DNA of 64,000 nt from Anabaena sphaerica FACHB-251 (GCF_014696825.1 NZ_JACJQU010000013.1:62001-126000); one strand, 5' to 3'; counted from the first letter of the stretch, positions 35,564 to 43,772 are shown. Translations and numbers: made by a program. The notes: generated by a model from the letters alone, not told the origin.

Positions 35564-36277
35564 TTATATTTCTGGTTCTATTCCTAAAGCACGTAATTGG
35601 GCAATGAGGCGATCGCTTTTTTGCCGTTCTTGTTCAGCCCTTTCATCACCATCCAATAATAAATTACCATCTAAATCCCACCAACGTAACCAAGGTAATT
35701 CCATATTTTGATATTGTCCTTGCCAAATACCTATTTCAACACCCATCGGTGTAATTGGATAATGTCCCCGTTCATTTGCTGGTAATAACTGATATTGTCC
35801 ACCAATTAATTCATAAACTTCTACACTGGCTTTATTCACTTCATAAATACCATAAAATGCTGGTTTAATTACTTGTTCATAAATCCAAAATTTACCCTGC
35901 CAAGGAGTTTGATCTCGTTCTTCTTCACCATTTCCAGAAACAAATTCTAAGGCAATTAATGGCGAAATATATTCTTGCCAAAGCACATAAGAACGGCGAA
36001 TTTTACCATTTAATAATGATGGAACATTGGGAACATAAAACCAATCAGGTGCTTCTGCACCGCGTTCTGGGGGATCGGTAATACGCCAGTAAATACCGCA
36101 ATCTTGACCTATAGTATATTGTCCATCGGGATGGCGTTTTTGTAATACTGGTTTAATGGACTGAGTTAGTAGAATGCTTTGGGGATGTTCTTGCCAGTTT
36201 ATACCATTAATTTCTGGGAGTTGGGTATGATCTGGGAGACTGGTTTCTGTGTAGGGGCGGTTGGTTGCAGAGGTCAT
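35564..36277 (-). CDS. Uma2-family (DUF820) protein
   Basis: A 237-residue Uma2 protein of the subgroup with EAPDWFYVPNVPSLLNGKIRRSYVLW near residue 75, SPLIALEFVSGNGEEER as the catalytic-like acidic segment, and the charged C-terminal coil EQERQKSDRLIAQLRALGIEPE. The family has a PD-(D/E)XK fold; activity is unproven. A 42-bp sequence 14 bases upstream of its start reappears at 38952, beyond the next four genes (see repeats), which suggests the DNA between was inserted beside this gene. Confidence 0.88.
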   Translation of the reverse strand: MTSATNRPYTETSLPDHTQLPEINGINWQEHPQSILLTQSIKPVLQKRHPDGQYTIGQDCGIYWRITDPPERGAEAPDWFYVPNVPSLLNGKIRRSYVLWQEYISPLIALEFVSGNGEEERDQTPWQGKFWIYEQVIKPAFYGIYEVNKASVEVYELIGGQYQLLPANERGHYPITPMGVEIGIWQGQYQNMELPWLRWWDLDGNLLLDGDERAEQERQKSDRLIAQLRALGIEPEI

Positions 36278-36290
36278 GGTGTCCTCGCTG

Positions 36291-36332
36291 GTTGTGAGGT
36301 TTGTTTTAGTTTAGCAATATAGGGGAAGTTGG
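36291..36332. repeat. Direct repeat, left copy (42 bp)
   Basis: Starts GTTGTGAGGTTTGTTTTAGT and ends AGGGGAAGTTGG. The copy at 38952-38993 matches at 40 of 42 positions in the same orientation. The pair brackets the PIN module and the RelA/SpoT-DUF262 pair. Confidence 0.8.
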
Positions 36333-36483
36333 GGTAAGGAATGACTTACAGCATTTTGAACATAGTGATCGCAGTTTTCAGTAATTCCATTTTTAGAGAG
36401 ATCACCTATTTGTAAATTCTGTCTACCATAAGCTGAAGCATTACGCTAAAATTTAATTACAACCTATATTTGTGATTTTAACT

Positions 36484-36786
36484 ATGGTAAATTCTTGCAA
36501 TCAATCCTCAATATCCTTAGAATCTCTCATCAGTGAAATTGAAGCAACACCCCAAGAATACTGGACAGAATTACTAGACACATTACGCCAGTTTCGTGAG
36601 AAAATTAGTTTACCAAATTCACCCATTATCAATCCAGAACAAGCTCAAAAAAATCAGGCAGCAATTGAGCTTTTAGACTCTTGGCTGAATGAAAATGAAG
36701 ATGCTACTGAACATCAACAAGCCTGGGAATTTCTCAAAAATACTCTTGATGAAGATCGTTTATCTGATCGCCCTTTATTTCCATGA
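36484..36786 (+). CDS. Putative antitoxin of a PIN-domain toxin-antitoxin pair
   Basis: A 100-residue acidic protein starting at ATG 36484 (a GTG at 36472 is in frame but less likely). It contains a helical segment (SLISEIEATPQEYWTELLDTLRQFREK) and an acidic C-terminal part (NENEDATEHQQAWEFLKNTLDEDRLSDRPLF). The last four bases overlap the start of the PIN-domain gene (ATGA), the usual antitoxin-toxin arrangement. The C-terminal end probably wraps the toxin. No clear DNA-binding domain is recognised; antitoxin role is inferred from context. Confidence 0.7.
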   Translation: MVNSCNQSSISLESLISEIEATPQEYWTELLDTLRQFREKISLPNSPIINPEQAQKNQAAIELLDSWLNENEDATEHQQAWEFLKNTLDEDRLSDRPLFP

Positions 36787-37235
36787 ATCGTTTAATTTTA
36801 TTAGACTCTGGTCCTCTAGGAATGGTAACAAATCCTAAAGCAAAAGGTCTTCCTCTAGCCTGTCAACAATGGTTAAAAAGACTTTTAGCACGAGGTGAAC
36901 GGTTTGCAATCCCAGAAATTGCAGATTATGAAGTACGTAGAGAATTACTGCGTGCAAATTTATTAAAAAGTGTCCATCGTCTCGATAACTTAAAACAAAC
37001 CCTTGAATATATTCCTATTCAAACAGAGACTATGCTATTAGCAGCAAAGCTTTGGGCAGAAGCAAGACAAACCGGGCAACCTACAGCCGACGACAAAGCC
37101 TTAGATGGAGATATTATTCTCTCTGCTCAAGCTCGCCTAATTGCTAATGATACGACAGAAGTAATCGTTGCAACGACAAATATTGGTCATTTAAGTCGAT
37201 TTATTACGGCTTCTGATTGGCAGGTTATTAATTGA
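36783..37235 (+). CDS. PIN-domain toxin (VapC-like RNase)
   Basis: A 150-residue protein with PIN-like acidic sites: LLDSGPLGMVTNP (Asp8), IPEIADYEVRRELLR (Glu residues near 48-55), ALDGDIILSAQARL (Asp near 117-119) and VIVATTNIGHLSRF, where Asn takes the place of the usual fourth Asp. PIN toxins are Mg-dependent RNases that cut tRNA or rRNA. The overlap with the upstream antitoxin-like gene supports a type II system. Family call is good; target unknown. Confidence 0.8.
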   Translation: MNRLILLDSGPLGMVTNPKAKGLPLACQQWLKRLLARGERFAIPEIADYEVRRELLRANLLKSVHRLDNLKQTLEYIPIQTETMLLAAKLWAEARQTGQPTADDKALDGDIILSAQARLIANDTTEVIVATTNIGHLSRFITASDWQVIN

Positions 37236-37434
37236 GAAAATTATAGGGCGATATCGCTGATCTTGTAGGGTGTGTTAATTAAATGCAACAAACCTTGTAA
37301 GTTTCGTGTGAGAAGTTATACTGACACGATAATCGCTAATGATCCTATCGCCTATTTCTAAAGTTGGTATCCAATGCCTACAAAGACTATCTAGCAGTAG
37401 GGCAAATTTTCAGGCTTGAGTTGTAGAGGTTAGG

Positions 37435-38262
37435 ATGCTCAAACCCACTAATTTAGATGAATATCGAGACTGGGCTAAACAAAACCTGTCTATTGATTTT
37501 AGTAATCCAAAGATTGCAAGACTTTATGAAACTAATTTAACCAATATTTACAATGCGATAACGCAGCACAGCTTTTTTGTGTTTTTCTCATCCCAAGCTT
37601 CAAGGTGGCAAGAGGAATACAATCAAAAAACTTGTTCAGACCTTTTCATGGGTAGTAATGATCCAAGATTAGTTACAAAACCATACGAATCCGCCATTGA
37701 GAAAACATACAGAGTAAATATTTTATGGAATAAAGATTTTCCAAAAGAACCTAAGAAGGGTTGGGTCAATCATCAAAACATTTTTACCCAATTCAATGAT
37801 CTTGTGCGAGGCACTTTAGTATGCCGATTTATAGATGGTCCTGCTTTCATCGCAAAGAGAATCATTGAATACGCAAAAGAGCATAATTTGAAATATAGAA
37901 AATATAGCCAAGAAAGAGATGATGGATATTATGCGTACCATGTATATATTTCTTCTCCTGCAAAAATCTTTGATATGGAATGGAATGAAGAAGATGTTTA
38001 TGTTGAAGCAGAAATACAAATTACAACTCAATTACAAGAAGTCCTGAAGGACTTAACACATAAATTTTATGAAAAGCAAAGAATTTCTTTAGATAAAGAT
38101 ACAAGTAAATGGAAATGGGATTTCGCATTTAGTCGTTTTAAGGTGGGTTACTTGAGCCATACTCTACACCTGTTAGAGTCAATTATTCTAGAGTCTAGAG
38201 AGAAGGTATTGGGAGGTAATTTGATAGACAACGAAGATGTAGAGGAAGACATCAATGGCTAA
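37435..38262 (+). CDS. RelA/SpoT-domain nucleotidyltransferase (toxSAS-like), paired with DUF262
   Basis: A 275-residue protein with a RelA/SpoT synthetase-type domain and no HD hydrolase domain. Visible motifs: K82-x3-S86-x3-K90-x2-R93 (ATP side), FNDLVRGTLVC at 120-130 (the D-x-x-G-x-R region, here D-L-V-R-G), DDGYYAYHVYI (the GYR-x-x-H segment, GYYAYH at 164-169), and EIQITTQL at 193-200 with DLTHKF after it, matching EIQ(I/V)RT...H. Small stand-alone members make (p)ppGpp/(p)ppApp or pyrophosphorylate tRNA as toxins. The last eight bases overlap the DUF262 gene. The Arg of EIQIRT is Thr here, which may alter product. Function as a toxin or defence effector is inference. Confidence 0.78.
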   Translation: MLKPTNLDEYRDWAKQNLSIDFSNPKIARLYETNLTNIYNAITQHSFFVFFSSQASRWQEEYNQKTCSDLFMGSNDPRLVTKPYESAIEKTYRVNILWNKDFPKEPKKGWVNHQNIFTQFNDLVRGTLVCRFIDGPAFIAKRIIEYAKEHNLKYRKYSQERDDGYYAYHVYISSPAKIFDMEWNEEDVYVEAEIQITTQLQEVLKDLTHKFYEKQRISLDKDTSKWKWDFAFSRFKVGYLSHTLHLLESIILESREKVLGGNLIDNEDVEEDING

Positions 38263-38923
38263 AAATTATATTAATACTTATACGATCAATAGTATTTTGC
38301 ATTTGATGGAGAACGGTAGTCTCACTGTTCCAGCATTTCAACGTGGATTTGTTTGGCGTAAAGAAAATGTTAAAGAGCTTTTTGAAAGTATTAACGGTGG
38401 CTACCCTATTGGAATATTAATAGCAGTTGAACATGATCAAAAACATTTTGAAGTCGCCTCTAATAAATTAACTTTATTCCCGGAAATTTCCCCTGAAAAT
38501 ATTTTATCAACGAAACGGCTTTGGATATTAGATGGTTCTCAGAGACTTGCATCTCTTTACAATGTTCTTCTTGGAAAAGACAATTCTTTTGCACTTATCT
38601 ATGATTTAGAAAGAAAAAAATTCTCATTTCCAGATAAATTTAAAGGAAAAAGTGTATTTTTAAATATGTCATCTTTGTTTAAGGTTAGAGAATATATGCA
38701 GCTACAAGCTGAGATTTCAAAACTTAGGAACAGTGAAACATTACTAGAAGAGTTATACGAAATGCACAATAGATTTACAAATTATCAAGTGCCAATACAG
38801 GTTATTACAGATGTAAATGATCCAGACATAGTTGAGATATTTATGAGGATAAACACACGTGGAATATCTCTTAGTAAAGATGAAGTTGAAAAATCAACCA
38901 AATACAGGAATGCAGAGCAATAG
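38255..38923 (+). CDS. Short DUF262 protein overlapping the RelA/SpoT-domain gene
   Basis: A 222-residue DUF262 protein: VPAFQRGFVW at 25-34, LDGSQRLASL at 92-101 (DGQQR motif as DGSQR), and FMRINTRGISLSKDEV near 197-212, the usual end of the ParB-like core. It stops 14 residues later, while family members are commonly 350 or more, so it is either a minimal form or lost its C-terminus. The stop lies 29 bases before the right copy of the 42-bp repeat, consistent with a deletion or insertion endpoint. It overlaps the RelA/SpoT-like gene by eight bases, indicating coupled translation. Confidence 0.78.
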   Translation: MAKNYINTYTINSILHLMENGSLTVPAFQRGFVWRKENVKELFESINGGYPIGILIAVEHDQKHFEVASNKLTLFPEISPENILSTKRLWILDGSQRLASLYNVLLGKDNSFALIYDLERKKFSFPDKFKGKSVFLNMSSLFKVREYMQLQAEISKLRNSETLLEELYEMHNRFTNYQVPIQVITDVNDPDIVEIFMRINTRGISLSKDEVEKSTKYRNAEQ

Positions 38924-38951
38924 CTGGATTTTTATTATGGCATTATGGCGT

Positions 38952-38993
38952 GTTGTGAGGTTTCTTTTAGTTTAGCAATAGAGGGGAAGTTGG
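38952..38993. repeat. Direct repeat, right copy (42 bp)
   Basis: Starts GTTGTGAGGTTTCTTTTAGT and ends AGGGGAAGTTGG; 40 of 42 positions equal the copy at 36291-36332, same orientation, 2.66 kb away. Confidence 0.8.
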
Positions 38994-39036
38994 AGAGCGA
39001 TCACACCTAATTCAATAAATGCAATCGCTATCTATT

Positions 39037-39951
39037 CTAACTAACCTTCCCCACCCCTGCTAAATCCAAAATCGGCGCGATCGCATCTTCTTTTTTCACT
39101 GCCATAATATGTACACCCTGACACAAACCCCGTGCCATCTGCACTTGTTCGGCTGCAATTTTCATCCCTTCCTGTAACGGATGTTTGGCTTTTGCTAACC
39201 TCTCAATAATATGATCAGGAATATTCACACCGGGAACCATTTTATTAATAAACTGGGCATTTTTCGCAGACTTCAACAGAAAAATTCCTGCTAAAATTGG
39301 TTTATTGTAACGAGATGCAATTTGATCCATGAATTTTTCTAATTTTTCAAAATCTGTAATTAATTGACTTTGAAAAAATTGCGCTCCGGCTTCTATTTTC
39401 TTTTCAAACCGACTTTGTAAACCTGACCAACTTTTAGACTGTGGATCGACTGCTGCACCGGCAAATAAATCTAATGCCCCATCATTCAGGGTTTTATGAT
39501 TAAAATCAACACCCTGATTCATATTTCTAATTAACTGCAATAATCGCACAGATTCTAAATCAAAAACTGCTTTTGCATCGGGGTGATCACCTGCTTTGAC
39601 AGGGTCGCCGGTTAAAGCTAAAATGTTGCGGATGCCTAAAGCATGAGCGCCCATTAAATCAGCTTGTATTCCGATTCTATTGCGATCGCGGCAAGCCATC
39701 TGACAAATCGGCTCAATGCCATTTTGCAATAAAATCACCGAAGCTGCTAAAGACGACATCCCCAACACAGCGCGGCTACCATCGGTAATATTGACAGCAT
39801 GAACTCTCCCCTTAAGAGTCGCCGCCATTTCTATGGTATGGGTGATATCTCCCCCTTTTGGGGGTGCTACTTCCGCAGTAATGAGAAAATCTCCTGCTTG
39901 TACCGCTTTGCGGAAGTTGTTTAATGTACTGGTGCGATCGCTATCCTGCAT
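39037..39951 (-). CDS. metF: Methylenetetrahydrofolate reductase family protein
   Basis: A 304-residue TIM-barrel flavoprotein of the MetF family, reducing 5,10-methylene-THF to 5-methyl-THF for methionine synthesis. Landmarks are FLITAEVAPPKGGDI, the NITDG segment, HALGIRNILALTGDPVKAGDHP, AGAAVDPQS, and the barrel end GAQFFQSQLITDFEKLEKF and ILAGIFLLKSA. It lacks the C-terminal regulatory domain of eukaryotic forms, as normal for bacteria. The symbol is by family; cyanobacterial forms may use a different reductant. The convergent end lies just outside the 38993 repeat. Confidence 0.87.
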   Translation of the reverse strand: MQDSDRTSTLNNFRKAVQAGDFLITAEVAPPKGGDITHTIEMAATLKGRVHAVNITDGSRAVLGMSSLAASVILLQNGIEPICQMACRDRNRIGIQADLMGAHALGIRNILALTGDPVKAGDHPDAKAVFDLESVRLLQLIRNMNQGVDFNHKTLNDGALDLFAGAAVDPQSKSWSGLQSRFEKKIEAGAQFFQSQLITDFEKLEKFMDQIASRYNKPILAGIFLLKSAKNAQFINKMVPGVNIPDHIIERLAKAKHPLQEGMKIAAEQVQMARGLCQGVHIMAVKKEDAIAPILDLAGVGKVS

Positions 39952-39989
39952 AGTTCAATTTTAATTTTGAGGTTTTCTTAAAGGTAAAC

Positions 39990-40160
39990 TGAATTACACT
40001 CTCTAGGTTAAACCTCAGCGATTAGAAATCGCAGCTACAAAGACAAAACCCACCTGCGTGGGTTGATTTTATGAAGTCCGCAGAGGCGGACTTTGTTTGT
40101 GTAGACGCGTTCGCGTTCGCGCAGCGTGGCGTTAGCCATAGCGTGCCGGAGGCTCTATTA
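39990..40160. repeat. Dispersed palindromic repeats upstream of trpS end
   Basis: The 229-bp gap between metF and trpS contains CACCTGCGTGGGTTG-type and GTCCGCAGAGGCGGAC palindromes (about 40050-40095) followed by CGTTCGCGTTCGCGCAGCGTGG and GCCGGAGGC (about 40105-40155), a chain of dispersed Nostocales repeats. No gene. Confidence 0.7.
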
Positions 40161-40180
40161 TATTCGCCTTTATTTGTTAC

Positions 40181-41188
40181 CTACAACTTTGCTGTATAAC
40201 CTAATGCAGCTTTGACATCTGCTAAAGTTTGGTTGGCTATAGCTTCCGCTTTTTCCCTTCCATCCCGCAATACAGACTCTAAATAACCTTTTTCTTCCAT
40301 TACCTCCTTATATTTATCCTGAATCGGTTTTAAAGCATTTATCGCTGTTTCAGTCAACAAAGGTTTAAACTGTCCCCAACCCATATCTGCACACTCAGTC
40401 GCTACTGCTTCCTTCGTCTTCCCAGACAGCAGCATATACAAAGTTAACAGGTTATGACATTCTGGACGGTCTACATCATCAAAGGTTAAACCCCTCACCA
40501 AATCAGTTTTACAGCGTTTAATCTTCTTAATAATTTGATCTGGTGGATCTAAAACATTAATTCGGCTTAACTCCGACGGGTCCGACTTGGACATTTTCTT
40601 TGTCCCATCGGTCAAACTCATTACCCTTGCACCTTCTTTTCTAATCAAAGGATTTGGTAATTTTAATACAGGCTTATCCTTAGCAAATTGATGATTAAAC
40701 CTGTTAACAATATCCCTCGCTAGTTCTAAATGTTGCTTTTGGTCTTCACCCACCGGCACTTTATCCGCTTGATAAAGTAAAATATCCGCAGCCATCAACA
40801 CCGGATAAGTCAACAACCCAGCACTGACATTTTCACCTTGTTTAACGGCCTTTTCCTTAAATTGAATCATGTCTTGCAACCAATTTAAGGGAGTGATGCA
40901 GTTTAGCAACCAACAAAGTTCACTGTGTGCAGAAACGTGAGATTGCACAAAAATGTTAGAGTATTTTAAATCAATGCCACAGGCTAAATATAAAGCAGCG
41001 ATGGTGTAAGTATCAGCCGCTAAGGTGGCGGGGTTATGTGGTACAGTGATTGCGTGTAAATCTACCACACAAAAGAAATTTTCATACTGGTCTTGAATTT
41101 CTACCCAGTTGCGAATAGCACCCAAGTAGTTACCCAAGTGTAAGTTACCAGTTGGTTGAACTCCCGACAGAACGCGCTGCTTACCCAT
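40181..41188 (-). CDS. trpS: Tryptophanyl-tRNA synthetase
   Basis: A 335-residue class I aminoacyl-tRNA synthetase. The HIGH-like motif is in GVQPTGNLHLGNYLGAI and the KMSKS motif in TKKMSKSDPSELSRI. WCVVDLHAIT-like text (FFCVVDLHAITV) and QADKVPVGEDQKQHLELARD are the conserved substrate segments. Length fits bacterial TrpRS. No leader or T-box is visible; it is monocistronic on the minus strand with a regulatory-looking spacer upstream (41189-41542). Confidence 0.97.
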   Translation of the reverse strand: MGKQRVLSGVQPTGNLHLGNYLGAIRNWVEIQDQYENFFCVVDLHAITVPHNPATLAADTYTIAALYLACGIDLKYSNIFVQSHVSAHSELCWLLNCITPLNWLQDMIQFKEKAVKQGENVSAGLLTYPVLMAADILLYQADKVPVGEDQKQHLELARDIVNRFNHQFAKDKPVLKLPNPLIRKEGARVMSLTDGTKKMSKSDPSELSRINVLDPPDQIIKKIKRCKTDLVRGLTFDDVDRPECHNLLTLYMLLSGKTKEAVATECADMGWGQFKPLLTETAINALKPIQDKYKEVMEEKGYLESVLRDGREKAEAIANQTLADVKAALGYTAKL

Positions 41189-41316
41189 TATTTCTTAGTT
41201 ATCTCCTCTTCCCCGCTTTGTTAGGTGGCGGTTACATGACCTATTTTAGTAGTCATTGGGGATTCATGATGGGGGGTTGGTTAATATAACTTGAGTAAAA
41301 AGACCCACATTCTAAT

Positions 41317-41517
41317 GAGGATTTGGGTCGCAGTAATTAATTTTGTTCTAACTGAATAACCTATAGTATGTAGATTCACTAATTTGTTCATTTTGAACAT
41401 TTTTGTAATACACATAAAAATGTTCAATTTGAGCATTCTTTTTTTCACAGGGTCAACTAAAGTTAACTTTAAGTCTGAAGCGAGGATTTGGTCGCAGTAG
41501 TTAATTTTGTTCTAACT
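41317..41517. repeat. 36-bp direct repeats bracketing an operator-like region
   Basis: GAGGATTTGGGTCGCAGTAA... (41317-41352) and GAGGATTTGGTCGCAGTAGT... (41482-41517) both continue into TTAATTTTGTTCTAAC; they differ by one base insertion and one substitution. They frame the palindrome pair at 41385-41435 in the 354-bp spacer between trpS and the next small gene. Confidence 0.72.
41385..41435. promoter_or_regulatory. Two 15-bp palindromic operator-like sites
   Basis: TGTTCA-TTT-TGAACA (41385-41399) is a perfect palindrome; TGTTCA-ATT-TGAGCA (41421-41435) is the same with one mismatch. Centres are 36 bases apart. The text between also folds as GAACATTTTT-N11-AAAAATGTTC. This is a typical arrangement for a dimeric repressor with two sites. 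It lies between trpS (divergent) and the small membrane gene at 41543. Confidence 0.6.
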
Positions 41518-41542
41518 TGTCCGTACTGAGTCTTTAGTCTAC

Positions 41543-41785
41543 TTGCTTCCTTACTCTCGTTTCAGGTCTAATAAAACCTTTGGAGGCTTTATAAACTTTT
41601 CCAAAAAAGAGCAAGTTTTAGCGTTTGTTGTATTAACTTTGGTTTTTGGTTCATTAGTTTTAGCAGTAATTGATCCCTCAACTCGTGGAACATTTACAGA
41701 TTTGACCAAAGTCGCAGTAGGAACTTACATAGATTTCCATATACCTGCACCAAGACAAAGAACTACACCAAGACAAAGAAATTAG
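41543..41785 (+). CDS. Small single-helix membrane protein (tentative)
   Basis: An 80-residue frame with one strong hydrophobic helix (EQVLAFVVLTLVFGSLVLAVI) followed by DPSTRGTFTDLTKVAVGTYIDF and a short basic tail with a repeated PRQR. The pattern (helix, then D-x-x-TR-x-F-x-DL-KVA-G) resembles small cyanobacterial membrane proteins I have seen but cannot name. The only available start is TTG at 41543 with no good ribosome-binding site, so the start is uncertain. It could be controlled by the palindromes about 110-160 bases upstream. Confidence 0.5.
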   Translation: MLPYSRFRSNKTFGGFINFSKKEQVLAFVVLTLVFGSLVLAVIDPSTRGTFTDLTKVAVGTYIDFHIPAPRQRTTPRQRN

Positions 41786-42128
41786 CTTTTAAACTAAATC
41801 TATAATCGCTACTTGTTAGACCTCTTGCTAAAGTTTATCCTATTCTTTCTAGACTTTAGGCAAGAAGTCTATTACTGCCTTCTCGGTCTAAGATTGATTA
41901 CCTATCTTCCTTTCTTCTTCCTTCGTGTTCTATCCCTTCAGGACGCTACGCGAACGTGTCTTCGTGGTTCATTAAAACTGTATTTTTTCTATACCGCATT
42001 CATTTCTTTTATTAAGAATGAAATTTCATAAATCTGTACCTACCGATGGATAAAAACTCACTTTCCCATCTGTTATACTCCAGAATAAGTGGGTTTTGAT
42101 AAGTAAGCAAATCAGAGGAATATGTTTC
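41786..42128. other. Intergenic region, 343 bp
   Basis: No supported gene. A dispersed-repeat fragment (GGACGCTACGCGAACGTGTC near 41941-41960) lies in it; the remainder is AT-rich and must carry the promoter of the radical SAM gene. Confidence 0.5.
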
Positions 42129-43706
42129 ATGAAAGCTTTACTACTATGGCCAATCATGCCTAATTCTTTCTGGTCTTATCAGGAAACTCTTGATTTGGCT
42201 GGGTTAGGTGCTACAAATCCCCCATTAGGTTTAATCACAGTAGCAGCAATGTTGCCAAGTGACTGGGAAATTAGATTGAGCGATCGCAATGTTCGTCTTG
42301 AAACTGATGCAGATTGGCAATGGTGTGATATGGTCATCATCTCTGCCATGATCATCCAAAAACAAGATTTTAGTGAATTAATTCAAAAAGGTAAAAAGTT
42401 AGGTAAAAAGGTTGCAGTCGGTGGACCTTTTGCCACATCTGTACCAGAATTTGCTTTAGAAGCAGGAGCAGATTATTTAATTTTGGATGAAGGGGAATGT
42501 ACTATCCCCATGTTTTTAGCAGCGTTAGAACAGGGAGAAGAAAAGGGAATTTTCCGTTCTATAGAAAAACCAGATGTTACCCAAACTCCCATCCCCCGGT
42601 TTGATTTGCTGGATTTAAATGCCTATTATGCAATTACAGTACAGTTTTCTAGAGGATGTCCTTTTCAATGTGAATTCTGCGATATTATTACCCTTTTTGG
42701 TCGTAAGCCACGCACGAAAACACCAGAACAAATTCTTGCAGAATTAGAAGTATTATATCAGATGGGTTGGCATCGTTATATATTTATAGTTGATGATAAT
42801 TTTATTGGCAATAAACGTAATGCTAAAGTTTTTCTGCGGGAACTGATTCCCTGGATGGAGAAACGTAATTATCCCTTCAGTTTAATCACAGAAGCTTCTT
42901 TAAATCTTGCAGAAGATGATGAATTACTAGAATTGATGGTGAAAGCTGGGTTTGTTATGGTATTCATGGGAATTGAAACCCCTGATATTGCGAGTTTAGT
43001 GGGAGTTAATAAAGAACAAAATACCCGGAGTTCTTTGGTAGAATCCTGTGATAAAATTACTATAGCAGGATTACAAATCATGTCTGGTTTTATCCTGGGT
43101 TTTGATAATGAAAAACAAGGTGCAGGTAAACGCATTCAAGAGTTTGTAGAAGCAACGAATATTCCCCAAGCTCATCTCAGTTTACTGCAAGCATTACCAA
43201 ATACAGCAATGTGGACTCGTTTACAACAAGAAGGACGTTTAATAGATGGTTTAGGGAAATATTTTACTTCTCAAAAATCTCTCATGAATTTTGCCCCTAC
43301 TCGTCCGATGACAGAAATTGTCAACGAGTTTATTGAGACTTTTTGGAATTTATATGAACCCTTACCTTACCTAAAACGGACTTTTCGCCATTTTCAAAAA
43401 ATGCCAAATTGGAGACCTCAACACAACCGCATTTTAACTAAGGCAGAATGGGGTTTTTTAATGGCTATTTGTTGGCGACAAGGTATATTACGTTCTACCC
43501 GATTTTATTTCTGGTGGCAGTTGATGATCATAGGTTTTAGCAAACCTAATTTATTGTATGAATATTTAATTACTTTAGGTATAGGTGAGCATTTTTTCAC
43601 TTTGCGTCGTGAGGTAAAGGCAGAACTAGAAGCAGAGTTAGCATTATTAAAACTACAAGAAGGTAAGCAAGAAACGGCAAGTTTGCAATTAGAAACTGTG
43701 AGTTGA
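42129..43706 (+). CDS. B12-binding radical SAM protein (DUF4070 type)
   Basis: A 525-residue protein starting at ATG 42129 with GAGGAA upstream; the longer frame from 42096 begins at TTG and adds unlikely residues. The N-terminal half is a cobalamin-binding-like Rossmann domain (KALLLWPIMPNSFWSYQETL ... KKVAVGGPFATSVPE, DEGEC). The radical SAM core has FSRGCPFQCEFCDI (CxxxCxxC) near residue 185, then FIVDDNFIGNK and FMGIETPD. The C-terminal helical part is the DUF4070 domain. Such enzymes act in methylations or C-C bond chemistry (for example hopanoid or pigment side chains); substrate unknown. Fe-S and SAM binding are certain from motif, B12 use inferred. Confidence 0.88.
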   Translation: MKALLLWPIMPNSFWSYQETLDLAGLGATNPPLGLITVAAMLPSDWEIRLSDRNVRLETDADWQWCDMVIISAMIIQKQDFSELIQKGKKLGKKVAVGGPFATSVPEFALEAGADYLILDEGECTIPMFLAALEQGEEKGIFRSIEKPDVTQTPIPRFDLLDLNAYYAITVQFSRGCPFQCEFCDIITLFGRKPRTKTPEQILAELEVLYQMGWHRYIFIVDDNFIGNKRNAKVFLRELIPWMEKRNYPFSLITEASLNLAEDDELLELMVKAGFVMVFMGIETPDIASLVGVNKEQNTRSSLVESCDKITIAGLQIMSGFILGFDNEKQGAGKRIQEFVEATNIPQAHLSLLQALPNTAMWTRLQQEGRLIDGLGKYFTSQKSLMNFAPTRPMTEIVNEFIETFWNLYEPLPYLKRTFRHFQKMPNWRPQHNRILTKAEWGFLMAICWRQGILRSTRFYFWWQLMIIGFSKPNLLYEYLITLGIGEHFFTLRREVKAELEAELALLKLQEGKQETASLQLETVS

Positions 43707-43772
43707 TTTACAAAAACAAGATACCCGATGTTTAACAAAGCCGAGTATCTGATCCTGAGAGATTTTCACAAA

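Noticed and set aside
41385-41435. LexA (SOS) box pair
   Set aside because: Cyanobacterial LexA boxes have an RGTAC-N4-type core; the TGTTCA-N3-TGAACA dyads do not fit.
41813-42031. 72-codon frame after the small membrane gene
   Set aside because: AT-rich, crosses a dispersed repeat, no family-like features or ribosome-binding site.
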